Assembly (NCBI GenBank): GCA_012845835.1
Contig: JABAKD010000026.1
Coordinates: 7,882,058 to 7,946,057 of the forward strand
Length of the DNA: 64,000 nucleotides
Origin: Undaria pinnatifida
Lineage: Eukaryota; Sar; Phaeophyceae; Laminariales; Alariaceae
Reading direction: 5' to 3'
A model generated the notes under the pieces. That model had not been told where the DNA came from and made no database searches. It saw only the letters and a program-made list of their open reading frames with translations. The translations under genes and the position numbers were made by a program. Below are positions 25,095-36,837 of the stretch, one piece after another. Each line of letters opens with the position of its first letter. Position 1 is the first letter of the stretch.

Positions 25095-27651
25095 TCAGTT
25101 GTCCAAGACCAGGGGCTTGCCCTTGTCGAAAGTCAGAAAGGATTGCACGCTCACACGCGTGCCCATGGGAAATCCTTGGGCAGCGTGCGGGCGCTGCACA
25201 CACAGAACGACCAAATCTCCCGGTGCCACCTTGATGAGCTTCGGGCGGGGCAGCCGTCTCCGCAGCATCGCTTGCCCCTCCTCCCCCTGCACTGTTAGAT
25301 GCGACAGCGTCTCCGCATGTCGGTAGAAATCCCAGCGAGATCGAATCGCCAACGGCCACACGGCCAGCTCCCCTCCCGCGGGCGGAACCTTGAGGTAGAT
25401 GTTCGCACTGAAAGTCCCCCTGTCTTCAACCATGGGGGCTAGCTCATCCACGTGCATGAACCCGTCCACGTACTTGGTGGGTCCTCTCATGACCCTCGCC
25501 ACGCCTGCGAGGAACGCCCTCCCCTTCTCGTTCTTTCTGAGGGTCGAACCTTGCGGCCACACCTCGTCCAGCTCGAGCCTTAGCTTGTCAAGTGGTCCTA
25601 GGGGCGGCGGCTGCCCGGCAGCGGCTCCCTCTCGCCACCAGCGCATGTGAGGCAGAGCTCCCTCAAAATAGGCTGATCGATTGTGCGAGCGCGGCACAAA
25701 GCAGGCGGTTGGGATTGGCACGAAACGTCAACAAAGTTCTTGATGGTCCACAAAATAGTGTGGGTGGAGACTCCTTGTATCGAGTACCGGTGCACCATGT
25801 GAAATTGTACAGGTACATCATATGTTAGCATGACGGGACTACCGAGCGCGACGGTTTTGAATCTATGGGTATGCACGAGTATGGGTCTCTGCTTAGGAGA
25901 GTACAAAGTTGCTGCTGTAGGTACTTGTATACCTCTTCGGTAGAATTAAGCACCGCCCGAAGTAACACGTGCGGAGTAGCGCAGCAAGTATAGCACGAGC
26001 TGACGGCTGAATGAACTATCATTGCGTCACGTACTTTGGAGAGACAATAAGCAGTTTTGTAAGTGGGGCTCCTACTGCTTCAGCGGTATTATGCTGCGTC
26101 ATCCTCGATTGAAGAACAAAAATAATCTAAGCAGTAAGTAACAGTATACGATACCGCGTAGTGATGAGCCGGTAGCCCCGGTGGTGTAGCGGTTACCTCC
26201 GAATGCTACTCGAGTTCGTTATGGGGTTCGAATCCCAATTGAGTCGGACTTTTGAGTGAATTCAATAAAAAATTGAAAAAATGTCTGTACTTGGAAAAAT
26301 AAAATTAAAAGGAATCAACCGCTGAGTGCGCCTACTATAACACGCACAGACTGCCTAACATCACCCTGTTGACCCTGATAGCTACACTGTAGTTGCAAGG
26401 GGAGTCGCCGACCTATATCCTTAATGAGGACACACAACCCGTAATACGCGCGATCGGAGTATCACACACCGCTTGCAAAGATGAGTTGCGACAAAATATT
26501 CCATCTCACAGCTGGAGTGTATTTTAATTTTTATAATAATAGCACACACACAGCTTGCAAAGATGAGTTTCGACGAAATCTTCGATCTCACAGCTGGAGT
26601 GTATTTTAATTTTTATAATAATAGCATCGTGGGTAGGCGCAATGGATGCGATGCGAGTCGACGAGGGACAAGGAGTATTTTCCCGATAAAAGTGAAGGCG
26701 CGTACCGTAGGGGGGAGGGGGGGGGGGATCCTCCTTAGTGACCCCGGATCTGAGTTACGTTTAGGGAGGCAGAAGGAGAAAGAAAAAGTAAGATAATAGA
26801 TGGGATGAGCGAAAAAAAAAAAGTGGTGCCTGGCATCACAGTACCAGGTATGCCCGTAGGCAGAGAAGTAAACTTTCTAATTTCACCAGCATACGACAAG
26901 GCCGGAATTAATTACTGGAATTATCTCCTGCCTCTGGCGTTCATGAGTCCGACGTCGCGACATCACCAATCAGGATAGTAGACTGTCTCTCCATCCGCCG
27001 GAGGGTAAAAAAAAAAAAAAAAAAGACTGTCTCACATGAAGGAGGCGCCAAGATCATTATTGCGCCCTCGCTTATCGAAAACAGATAAGCTATCGTAACA
27101 GCGCTGCTGCTGTGCAGATACATGCCCGCATGCTCGCATCGACACGCGCTATGCCTGGTAGGCCAGTCTACGAAATCAATCTGCAACACAGCAGTCTGTC
27201 TGTGCACACCAACGGACGTACACTGCAAGCAACAGTTGCTGCAAGCAAGTATTTTATTGACGCGTCCCAACTGACCTTCGACAGCCTCTGGCCCCTCTTG
27301 AGCAGCCACGTTGTACGGTTTTCCCACGCTCAGAACATCGCTGCTTTCTAGCCCTCGCGGGGATGACACCTTCCAGTTCTGTGTCGACTGCCCCTCTAAT
27401 CTACAAGCTGCATTAGCGGCAGCCTTCTTGGGGTAGAAGCCCGGCACGTGCACAGCGCAAGCTTCATGCCGAAAGAGCTTCTCCAAGTCACTCTTAGCCA
27501 GGTATGGGCGCGTAATTATATCAACGGAGGACTCTTCGAAAAGATCTTCAATGCGCCCAAACCTTCGCTCTAGCTCTCTGGCAAACATTGCAACACCATC
27601 TCGGCGTTGCGATGTCGCCAGCAGCCCGCCTAAGTTCCTAGCACGCTTCAT
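25095..27651 (-). CDS. 2OG-Fe(II) oxygenase-like protein, two exons
   Basis: Exon 1 runs 27651-27276 and exon 2 runs 25672-25095. Intron 27275-25673 has a GTCAGT donor and an AG acceptor after CGATC, with matching phase 1, giving 317 aa. The exon 2 part has the double-stranded beta-helix iron site of 2-oxoglutarate oxygenases: GFMHVDELAP supplies H199 and D201, and RPHAAQGFPMGTRVS supplies H288 and the 2OG-binding R298. PGDLVVL is the usual strand before the distal histidine. Exon 1 (VPGFYPKKAA, NWKVSS) resembles the N-terminal cap of such enzymes. Substrate is unknown; hydroxylation of protein or small molecule is possible. The start ATG is the only in-frame one near the 5-prime end. The gene is divergent to VPS36 with 252 bp between start codons. 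A decayed copy of exon 1 and of the 3-prime flank is at 3.3-4.8 kb. The intron contains a SINE with a nested repeat. Confidence 0.82.
26160..26810 (+). mobile_element. tRNA-derived SINE (family SINE1), interrupted, in oxygenase intron
   Basis: The head reads GCCCCGGTGGTGTAGCGGTT (A box TGGTGTAGCGG), then GGGGTTCGAATCCC (B box), giving an RNA polymerase III promoter of tRNA origin. The body resembles 52164-52546: GTCGACGAGGGA, AAAGTGAAGGC-CGTACCGTAG, GGGGAGGGGGG and GACCCCGGATCTGAGTTA. Here the body is split between 26333 and 26628 by an inverted copy of family R1. It lies antisense within the oxygenase intron. Confidence 0.7.
26334..26627 (-). repeat. Family R1 copy nested inside SINE1
   Basis: On the minus strand this matches 40165-40385, 44750-44970 and 48655-48790: AAAATACAC...CAGCTGTGAGATCGAAGATT, then GCAAGCTGTGTGTGATACTC, CGATCGCGCGTATTACGGGT, GTGTCCTCATTAAGGATATA, GTCAACAGGGTGATGTTAGG. 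The outer 80 bp are tandemly duplicated here (about 26467-26545 and 26546-26626). Because SINE1 at 52164 is uninterrupted at the equivalent point, R1 inserted after SINE1. Confidence 0.85.
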
Positions 27652-27903
27652 GTGTTCTGTCCTGTGAGCTGTGAGCACACACACAGAAGCGCAGCATTTT
27701 TCCAGCTTTTTTAGGAAGCGGGGGGATTTTATATTCCTCTCCCCGTACCAGTAAGCCCTCGAAGTTTGTATGAACTCTGAACTTTAAAGGATGCAGCCTG
27801 CAGCCATGCAGCCAAGCAGCCAAACAACAAAAGGAAGAAACACTGCTGGCTGTGCTGCACCGCCAGCTCACTCATAGCGCTGTAGAGTATAGCACTGAGG
27901 GTA
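27652..27903. promoter_or_regulatory. Divergent promoter interval between oxygenase and VPS36
   Basis: The 252 bp between the two start codons must contain both 5-prime leaders and the promoters of both genes. It has a TTTTTCCAGCTTTTTTAGG stretch and a TTTTATATTCC near the centre that could be a TATA-like element, but no site is diagnostic. The same interval is duplicated in decayed form at 4810-5083, which makes conserved blocks between the two worth aligning. Confidence 0.6.
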
Positions 27904-30900
27904 ATGCAGCGTGAAGGGAAACCGAAGGCCAAGCCTCACAACTTCGATACTTTGATCCAGCCGTTTGAGCTGACAACAGGAGGTCTTCCGCAGCTACTGA
28001 CAGATGAAATCGAGATTACGTCCAAACAGTGAGTTCCTCCATAAGACACGCAAGGACAGCATTGCGGTGGTGCGGTGGTATTAACGTCTTTATACGTAGA
28101 CTTCCGTGTTATGTCCCTCTCATTACCGAGGGGACAAGGCGTACTATATCTCTCCTGCTTTCGAAGTGCTCATTTTGGTAGGAGCGCTGTGCTGTTCGTG
28201 GGGCGATGGCGTCCATTTGGCGGAACAAAGACTGCTGTCATTCGAGCATTGTGCAGTAACCAGTACCCTGCAAGTGCGATCCAACTCTAACCCCAAGTGT
28301 TTTGTTCCCGAAACGTGGGTGCAGCTCTGGAGGGCCTTGCTGGTGTACTTTGCCAGGTTATTGCTGTTCTACGCATGCAGGTGCTGAACAGCCGTGTACG
28401 TACCCGCAGGCCCACAGGTACCTAATCATATTTCTCCGCAAGGCTCTGCTTCTCTTCGAATGCTTCTCCAATGGACTCAGCACAGCACCAGTATGTACAT
28501 CCATATGCCACCCAAGACACAAGGCTGCTCTTGCCTGTTGTGCGTTGTGCGTGTGTCTGTCCGCCTTCACGTGTAATGTGCTAACCTTCTTGGGCCCAGA
28601 TATGGCGACCAACACAATTACGAGTTCGACATGCGACCAACACAATTACGAGTTCGACATCAGTCGTTTAGGGCGAGACCGAAGCAGTGCGATTACCACA
28701 TCACCGCTCTGCGCGCCGTGTCGTAAAGCTCCTTTCAATGCAGACCGCGCGCATCCCCTGCCCCGGGCTGCTTTGTGTGGCCGACGCTGTAATCGGCACT
28801 ATTTTTTTGACGTTATACTGTAGGTGTATGTGTTGTGCGATCCATAAACTGACGAAGATGAAGATGTCAGGAGAGAGCCCTTTCACCACTTGACTAGACA
28901 GCAAGCTTTGGCCTTGACGAACACCAAACGGCTAGCTTTTGGTTGGTGTGGAACACTCGGCTCTACACCCTTGACAGTGCGCGTTTTCCCTTGCTTCACG
29001 TACCTCCTGACATGATGGTTGATCAATGCGTGTTCTGTGTTCTGGCTTCGCTCCTGTCACTGCAGGGAGGCAGCCTTGTACGCCTGCAAAGGGGACGAGG
29101 TGGACGAGCGATTGCGAGGAGGCAGGGCGACGCTGACGACGCACCGGATACTTTGGGCCGGAAGCTCGTCGTCGGGACGTTCCAATGTTTGCATCCACCT
29201 GTCGGGTAAGACGGCGACCTTATGTATAGTGTGTTGTAGTGAAAACCTTGCACTGCTACTGCGAAAGTTGAATGCTTTAATTCCATGTAGTCGTGGGTGC
29301 AGTTGTGAAAGGGTTACCCGTTGTGAGACCTCCAGTAGATTTGGCGACCTGGAATACAAGAAGCGGGGTCTTAAAACCCGTCCACTGTAGGAAGACATGC
29401 GGCAGCACGGGTATGATATCAGCATGCTGCGCGCGAGTGTCGTGTATGCATAACTCTTTACGCTTCTGTTCGGCCAAGTTTTCTACCCCAGCAACCCGGG
29501 CTGCGTCGTGTAGTCGGTGCTACAATCGTCATTTGCTACCGATATTTTTTCCCTCAGAAGTGCCCAAAGCTACCTTGTACTCGTACGTTGTTTTTAAAGT
29601 TTTATATTGTGCTCCATTGCTCCATTGATTTTGTGGTTCTTCCAGAGTAGGTTACACGCTGAGGCTACGGCAAACCGCGGTCATCCTTAAGGTTGAAGTA
29701 ATTATTTTCACGGGCGCAGCTTGTGCTAAAATAAACTCTGTGCGCTTGGATTATATACTATTGTACTTGTCCCTGGTTTGTTGGCACTTGCGACGTAACT
29801 AATTTAGGGCTCTCAACGGCGGTGGGTACGCTCGGGTGCTTTTGCGCAAACCCGGTTACTTATTTTTCGAGTGGCAAAAATGACGCTACAGCAATTCCAA
29901 GTAGTTCCACGTAGTTTGTCCCTATAAGCGTGGATGCATTTCAAAGCGGTTAACCGTTTAAAGCTGGGCAGCTTGGTCAAGCAAATCCAAGCTAATCGAC
30001 CGCGCTGTCATGATCACCCTCGCCGTGTAACCCTGACATATCTGGGTATCTGTTTCAAATTGGATCAAGGATGATCGATAGTCAGCTCCAGGAGTCGAAA
30101 GTGGCGGAGGGGGCACGAAAAGGACTTGCGCGGCCATGCTTTCCGTGTATTTCAGCACAGTTAGTGAAACACGAACATAGACTGATGTGACTCAGACATC
30201 CCATACATGGCTGCCCCCGCCAGGTTTTCCGCCTTGAGATCAACCGCTTCGGGCACTGCTCATATGGTACTGTTGTAATGTCATCAGTGATTCCACTCTT
30301 TCTGTTCTGCTCTTGCTACTCTTCGGTATGTGTTGCTCAACGTCAGACGTCCGGGAGGTGAGGCCACAACCCCGAAGAAGATTTGTGCACTCGTCCAAGA
30401 TACAAATATTCCCCACCGGTCAGGTCGACGGGGATTTCCCAGGTGAAACCAGTTGTACTCCGGGCGGGTGTGCTCCGAATTCGCTTTCTGGTTGTGCCGT
30501 TGCAGTAGCGTTTGTTGATCCTTTTGGCACCCGTAAATAGCGACAAGAAAATCGACGAGTGCGATGTCATCACGCGACTATCATAGAAAGAGCTTGCAGC
30601 ACTGCATGTATCGCCGTGCTGCGCGCGCGTGGTAAAACCCCTTGCGTTGCTCTTCGGGCACGCACGCTACCCCGGCAGCTTGGGCCGCCTCGTATTGATT
30701 GTCCTATGGTCGTCATGTCATTTCGACGTTTTGTTCCTGTGACACCCGGGACGATTGTTAGTAGCATGCTCCACCCCTGTTTCACTGTCGCCCGACACGC
30801 TACGTGCACCAGTGGCGAAGTCCGCTTTGTCCAAGGACTAGCGCTGGTTGTGGTCTTCCTCGGTAGACTACCAGTACCAGGTATATTTTTCGTAGCGCGA

Positions 30901-32214
30901 TGTATTCCACCCGGCAGGTACTCTCGTACGCAGTATATGTGCAACGTTTTTTGCAGTCTGATGTCTGTCGATGACATGCAAAACTGGCTCTCTTGTTCGG
31001 CAAGCTCTTATTTGCCGCCGTTTTGCTCTAACCCTACCCCCCCCCGCCCCCCGCCCCCCGCGCGCCTGTAAAAGCCGACGTGCTCTGTGCCGGCATTGTA
31101 GGGATAAGCAGGTCTATGGTCATACCATTACGGCCATGCATAAAATGAGTACACCACCCTCCCACCCTCCCCGGTGTTGTTTTTTTCTTCTTCCCGCACT
31201 TGTGACGCAGCGGTGATGCTCTCGGTCAAGGGCCGGGACGAATTTATCGCCCACCTCAATTCCGCCTTGTCGCGGAAAGCGTGGGTTAGGGAGACCGCCG
31301 CGGAGGTCATGGGGCGACGAGCGGGCGAGGGAAACGGCGGCACCACCGCCACTGCGGGCATCGCAGGCATCCTTCGAAGGCAAGAGGCTAACCGAAAAGC
31401 GACCGCCGAAATCGCAACGGAGGCGTTTTCCGACCTGAAAAGCCTCATGGACAAGGCAAAAGAAGTAGTGGCAGTCGTCGAGCGCTACTCGGCAGCGCTT
31501 CAGGAAAAAGAAAAGCAAGCCTCAGCAGCGCAGCAAGAGGGCAAGTCGTCCTCGGAAGCTGGCGGAGGAGACGACTCTGAGCGAGAAGTTGAAGACTTTA
31601 GCAACATTCTCCTTGACATCGGTATCGCGAGCCCTGTGACCAAGCTAAGCGCAGGTACGCGTTACCACCAACAGTTGGCTCGCCAGCTCGCTGATTTCCT
31701 GTCTTCCCCCCCGGGAGGGCGCCCTGGCGCCCGGACTCTTCTAGACCGGTTCGGTGGGATGATGACTTTGCCAGACGTTTTCTCGATATTTAACCGAGCA
31801 CGAGGCACGGAACTCGTATCCCCCGCTGATTTGCTCACCACTGCAAGGCTACTGGGGCCCACCCGACTCGGCATGTCGCTCCGAAAATTCGCATCCGGGG
31901 TGCTGGTCATTCAGGCGGACACCCACAGCGATAAGGCCGTGGGAGAGAGGCTCGTAAAGGCGGCGGAGGCGGCGGAGAAGGGGGGGAGCGGGTCGGAGAT
32001 GGCGTGGGGGGAAGGGCTCGTTGCGACCCAGGTTGCGAGAGACTTGAGAGTGTCCGTGACGCTAGCTGTGGAGCACTTGCGCACCGCCGAAGCTGCCGGC
32101 ATGCTGTGCCGGGATGAAAGCGTAGAAGGAACGCGGTACTACGTCAACCATTTCGAAGTGTTCTTGGGGAAGTTGGAGGAGAACCAAGCTGCTGAAGAGA
32201 AGTCTAAGGGTTGA
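27904..32214 (+). CDS. VPS36: VPS36, ESCRT-II GLUE-domain subunit, four exons
   Basis: Exons are 27904-28028, 29066-29205, 30347-30442 and 31211-32214; junction phases 2, 1 and 1 agree and all introns are GT-AG, giving 454 aa. Residues about 14-165 form the GLUE domain: ALYACKGDEVDERLRGGRAT then LTTHRILWAG and CIHLSDVREV, then SSKIQIFPTG and VMLSVKGRDEFIAHLNSAL. This fold binds ubiquitin and phosphoinositide in known VPS36 proteins. A coiled-coil-like linker rich in Lys/Ala/Glu follows. The EAP30 winged-helix region includes TLLDRFGGMMTLPDVFSIFN, RARGTELVSPADLL, LRKFASGVLVIQ and RTAEAAGMLCRDES. ESCRT-II sorts ubiquitinated cargo at endosomes. Length is normal for the family (human about 386, yeast 566). 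The gene is expressed divergently from the oxygenase. Confidence 0.93.
28605..28660 (+). repeat. 28-bp tandem pair in VPS36 intron 1
   Basis: GCGACCAACACAATTACGAG followed by TTCGACAT is repeated twice without differences, at 28605 and 28633. It lies in the intron and has no coding role. Confidence 0.95.
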
Positions 32215-32227
32215 CGGCAGCGAAGAC

Positions 32228-32315
32228 TTGATTATGTGCTGTTAATATTAGCCGCAGGCGTTTTTCGTGGTTTGATTATGTGCTGTTTATAATAGCCGCA
32301 GGCGTTTTTCGGGGG
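32228..32315 (+). repeat. 44-bp tandem pair in the VPS36 3-prime region
   Basis: TTGATTATGTGCTGTT-ATA followed by TAGCCGCAGGCGTTTTTCG occurs at 32228 and 32272, starting 14 bp after the VPS36 stop codon. It probably falls in the 3-prime UTR. Confidence 0.9.
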
Positions 32316-32847
32316 TTTTGTGTGTACACCCGGCGCTTGTACGCAATCTTATTAATTGGTACGGAGAGTTATTTTTTATTTTTGGCCTGTGCTAGAGCAC
32401 TCGGACATTGAGCTCAGGTGCTGTGGCGATGCGCAACTGCCATAGGAATCATAAACATTGTTTCGGGGTTGCGATCGACTCTGAGCTGTGTATGCACGGT
32501 CTGTGCATTTTTTTTGCACATATTAAACACGCAGAAGCCTGCGAATCAAAACATGAATACGAAATAACAGAGTGCTACAGGTTTGAGCGGGAGTTGATTC
32601 CTTTATCGCGCCTTTTCGTAACAGCAGCGCAAGCGCTTTTTTTTCGCTTGCTGTGGTGCACGTACTATTAATATTATATTGCTGTGGTACACCCGACCGA
32701 TTGCAAGCAAGCGTGCCGTAGAATACGCCATTTGCAAACCGATGCATCAATGCATGACGATTCTGGAAAGCTCGCGAGTGCCTTCCGGCGCGCGCCCTCG
32801 CCAGCCATCACCCTGGCACGCTTTTTGGCGCCGCTTAAAATGCCCCA

Positions 32848-33118
32848 CACACGAGATCAAACAAATGGACGAACAGGTGGGTGGTCATTCTCCGACCTTG
32901 GCACTTGGAAACAAAACAAAAAAAGTCTCCTCAGGCACAGCACTCAACTATACGTATTGGCGAGAATCTCAAAGTTAAACCTCACACGAGATCAAGCAAA
33001 TGGACGAACAGATGGGTGGTCATTCTCCGACCTTGGCACTTGGAAACAAGACAAGAAAAGTCTCCTCAGGCACAGCACTCAACTATACGTGTTGGTGAGA
33101 ATGTCAAAGTTAAACCTC
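32848..33118 (+). repeat. 135-bp tandem duplication, frame-preserving
   Basis: Two units start at 32848 and 32983 with CACACGAGATCAA. The period is a multiple of three, so an open stretch at 32684-33370 reads through both and repeats NGRT-GWSFSDLGTWKQ then KKSLLRHSTQLYVL. The surrounding open stretch has no recognisable family, and I do not call it a gene. Confidence 0.85.
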
Positions 33119-35675
33119 GTGCACAAGCGATGTTATCCAAACGCGCAAAACATCATACAACTCAGTCCTTCCCTTTACCCACGCAAGCTGCAGAAGCAGG
33201 AGAGAAACGCCAAGCTCAGCAGGAAAAAAACATATCTCTCCCTGAGGCCTTCCCCAGCTGCCAAAAGAAACAATAATTTACAAATTCCTCCGGCCGCGAA
33301 CAAACAAGGGCAGCTAGGACCGAGCCGAATGGGTGAAGGCAGCCATACTCTGGGCGCCGTTCGCTACTGACCCAGCACCAACTGTCCTAACACAGCCGTT
33401 GGTAGCCGTTATTACGGCGGGTTCGAGGGTGCCTTACAACGAGATTATGCCAGCGGGGTATTACAAGTACGCTCGCTGGTCTCCTCTGGATCGAACACGT
33501 GACGGCCTGCTTTAGGTGCGCGGAAATCACAACACTGAATATTACATGACAACAAATCCTCCCTTCCCTTATGTTGACGTTAGTCCCTCTTTTCCATGCG
33601 AAGCAGTCCCTCGCGCTCCACGTTCGTCGCGTCTATTGAGGACACTGCCACCGGAAGGTAACCCGATCACCGAGCAAAACAAGTCCCCCAAGCTAAAACT
33701 AGGATAAATGAGGGGCGCAAAACAAAAAAACGCGCACGTTGGCAACGAGAAAAACGCTCTATAAAAAAAGAAGCAGCAACTACAAACAAAAAGCATGGCG
33801 CATCAGCACGCGAGCCGCTGACGTGTCCAAAAACTGTACGAGGCGAGGTGAGCCGCTAGCCCACCTTGTTCTGGGTTGAATGCGACGGGGACATGACGTG
33901 ATCGCCTAAACCCCAGTGTATATGCTTCGCAGAACACTACGTAACACACCCTTGCATCAAATTGCACGACCAAGGGCAGTAGGTACCGACGCCTGAAACC
34001 GTCAACAACGAAAGCACAGCAACAGCCCATCACCTCGCAGTACTGTAAGCGGCACCGAAAGGCGTTCTTACACGTTCGGTGACCGACCGTGCCTGCAACA
34101 AGGGAGAAAAAGCGCGTCATCATCATAAAGCCTTGTCATGCCCGGCCAGCCATCACCGACTAGCTGTGGCACCTATCTTTGTGCGGAGAGCGAGTGTGCA
34201 TTGCGGACCCTCGCTTCCTCGCCGCGCGCGCCTGCTTCTCCAGCTTTTCGATGTGGTCCATGATCACCTGCCCACCACAAGGAGATAGGCACGAAAAACA
34301 ATAATATTTTGTGTCAATTTAGGCGCCGCCGATCCCAGGGCTTCATTTTTTTGCGCGTTGAAAAGGCCATGATCTCGCCCGCGGCCGGCGTGCAGAGCTA
34401 AGAAGGGCGTGAACGTCGTCTTCCAGGAAATTTTAGCTACGAGGTACCATGGTATGCGTATGGTAGGCGTTTTGATGCATGCTACGACAGGGGAAGAAAA
34501 AAAAAAAGGCCTCCTCAACCAAACACCGGCTTCGAGAACAAAACGAAAGCGCAACTAAGTGGGCAATCCCACAGCCTACGCGCGGTACGAAGAGTATCGC
34601 ACTTTGTACGACACAAATGGTACCACACCGACACTGGGTAGTTAGTTAGTCTAATTGGTAGAGCTTTGAGTAGGCACGACGTAAATCACCAACTAGTTAT
34701 TAGTCCAACTAATAGTTGCTCGTTTCCGGGAGGTGCCGACTATCCGACCTACTGAGTTTCCATACTCGTAGGAAGGATTGTTCAACGCGGAGTGCGTTTT
34801 TCCTTTTTTGGCGGGGCCCGCTCGGCCGAGGTGTGCTGACTTGGCTTGTTTCGCTCTCCTGATTCAAGTCGGCAAGTCGGCTGACCGTCAGCGGGTTTCG
34901 CCAGCCACTTGTCGACTAAAGGCTGTTAATTGGCTAACGGCGCCTACCGATTGATCTTTAGTCGTGAAATTTTGCCGACCCACAGCTCTGCTAGTTGGTG
35001 TAATCGAGGAGCCCAGTAAGTCAATCAGCCAAAGTATTTTGACCAAAAAGTGCTAGAATAGCAGTAGCCTTAGAGCTACCCCTATCAAAGCACGCGTATT
35101 ATAGGTACAGCACGAAAAATGCTTCCAGGTGGAAGGTCTGCTCGGGGTACGCTGTACGGTACGGTATCGCTAAACACTGGCTTCAGGCTTCACCCGAGCT
35201 TAAGCTCGTCGACCTCTACGGATGCTATACATCAAGGTGGGCAAAAGCAGACAAACCGGAAACAACCAACGACCCTGTATCGTGTCCTTTGTCCCGAAGA
35301 GGCACGCCTTCTTGATCCGCTTTCGTAGAAAGAGACAAATATGTATATATATATGTATATATCGCACACAAATTTCAAGTTAAACGTCCCCAAAATGTCG
35401 GTGCTGTTGTACACTTGATAACTAGTATGTCTGCAAAACTTGGTTGCAGTTTCTAAAGGGTTAGATTTGATGCCATTCGTAGAACTTCATGCCATGGAAT
35501 CGATCTAGGAAAGGAATAAGCCTCAAGCGAGGCGATACGGTTCCGGGAAAGCCTCCGCCACAAGCAATATCAACTTACACGACTAAAATGACACGAGGTA
35601 CAAACACAGCTCTTACCTAAGCAACACCAACTTTTGGTAAAAAAGTACACCGACATGTAGCATGGAAGCTCTTAC
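33119..35675. other. Unassigned interval
   Basis: No family is recognised. At 34645-34670 a TAATTGGTAGAGC motif resembles a tRNA D-arm, but no matching T-arm follows. The region 35230-35340 on the minus strand could hold the 3-prime exon of the ankyrin gene (an open frame reading ADQEGVPLRDKGHDTGS), with little support. Confidence 0.4.
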
Positions 35676-36837
35676 CTTAACACAGCGGGATCCCTCGTTG
35701 TTTAGAGCCACCTGTAGAGGCGTTTTATTCTTGTAAACCTGTACTACCGATGCCCCGTGTTCAAGCAGTGCCCGCGTTGTCTCCGGGAGGTCCAGCGCGC
35801 ACGCCTGGTACAGCGGGCTGCCACCGTACTGCAAGTCGGCGAAGGGCAGAAGTCGGGTGCCATGAAATTTTCTACATAGACGCATGCGGCGACAGGGGTA
35901 GCAATTTTTTTTTCTGGGGCTCCTGCAATGATGGTCTCTCCACCTCGAACATGACTATGACTATGACTATGACTGACTATGACTTCGACTATGACTAGCC
36001 ACTGACTTCGACAAAAAAGAAAGGGCACCACGCTGAATAATGCAACAGCCTACAGCATTCCAACGACAGCCTCGTCAGTCACAAGCATGTTCGGCAAAAA
36101 CTGCGACCCCTATCGAAATACGCCTCCGTATCATCTCAACGTTTGCGCGGCGCAGGGCAGCAGTCGGGTTTCACAAAATGTTGTTAACGTTTGTGCCCTC
36201 CGCCAAATGTGCAGCAGATCATCATGAACCTCAACGTTGACCACTCCTAAACATTTGGAGAAAGACGAAAACCGAAGGAACAAAAAAAAAACACCAGGTA
36301 TAAAAGTTTGGTATCAACCCAAGTCTTGCGCGGCAAAGGGCAGCAGTTGGGTGTCACAACAAGCAGTCTGATGTCAGCTCAGCTGTCTCACGAGCGTCGA
36401 TTAGGAGCAGCCATTGTACCATTACTGCTGCGCGTTGGTTTGTCAGGAAGCGCATTGTCAGCGGTTCGTGTGGGCTTGCCAAGAAACGAACTCCCAGCAC
36501 AGGAAACACAACGTACCCTACTTACAGATGTTCTGACACATGCAAACTTGGGTACGCACTATGTACACCGCCAGCCGTCGGCCGTGGCACGCAACTGCCG
36601 TTGTGGGTGCTTGGCAACAAGAGAGGCATGTTGGTCATGAAACAGGTTGAGCCACAAACAACAGAGTCTCACATTACTCCACAATGCCTCGTCTCCCGCG
36701 TTGGGGTCAACCCCCTCTTCCGCCAGCAGCTCGGCAAGAAGCTTGAGGGCGTCTTCGTCCTCCTCGTCATCCACGCTGGACGATATCACCGCGTTGTACA
36801 GAGCCTGAAGCATTCGCGGCGTGTCTGGGACATCTCC
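35676..36837 (-). CDS. Ankyrin-repeat protein, two internal exons
   Basis: Exon a is 36837-36673 (acceptor TTTTTTCCGCAG, donor GTGAGA) and exon b is 35828-35676 (acceptor GACTTGCAG, donor GTAAGA). All boundaries are phase 0. Exon a encodes GDVPDTPRMLQALYNAV, an acidic SSVDDEEDEDALKL helix and LAELLAEEGVDPNAGDEALW. Exon b encodes YGGSPLYQACALDLPETTRALLEHGASVV, then YKNKTPLQVALNNEG. LLAEEGVDPN and LLEHGASVV are ankyrin helix-loop signatures and GGSPLYQACA and KTPLQVAL are the following first helices, so at least two to three repeats are covered. Partners are unknown. Flanking exons are not settled; a candidate first exon is at 38548-38360 and a possible small phase-0 exon (EIPERPRVVYMRVHQ) ends near 37150. 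Confidence 0.72.

Noticed and set aside
26160-26245. Functional tRNA gene
   Set aside because: A and B boxes are present but the acceptor and anticodon stems do not pair, and the body repeats at 52164; it is a SINE head.
32684-33370. 228-codon open stretch downstream of VPS36
   Set aside because: Its length is explained by a 135-bp frame-preserving duplication; no family resemblance.
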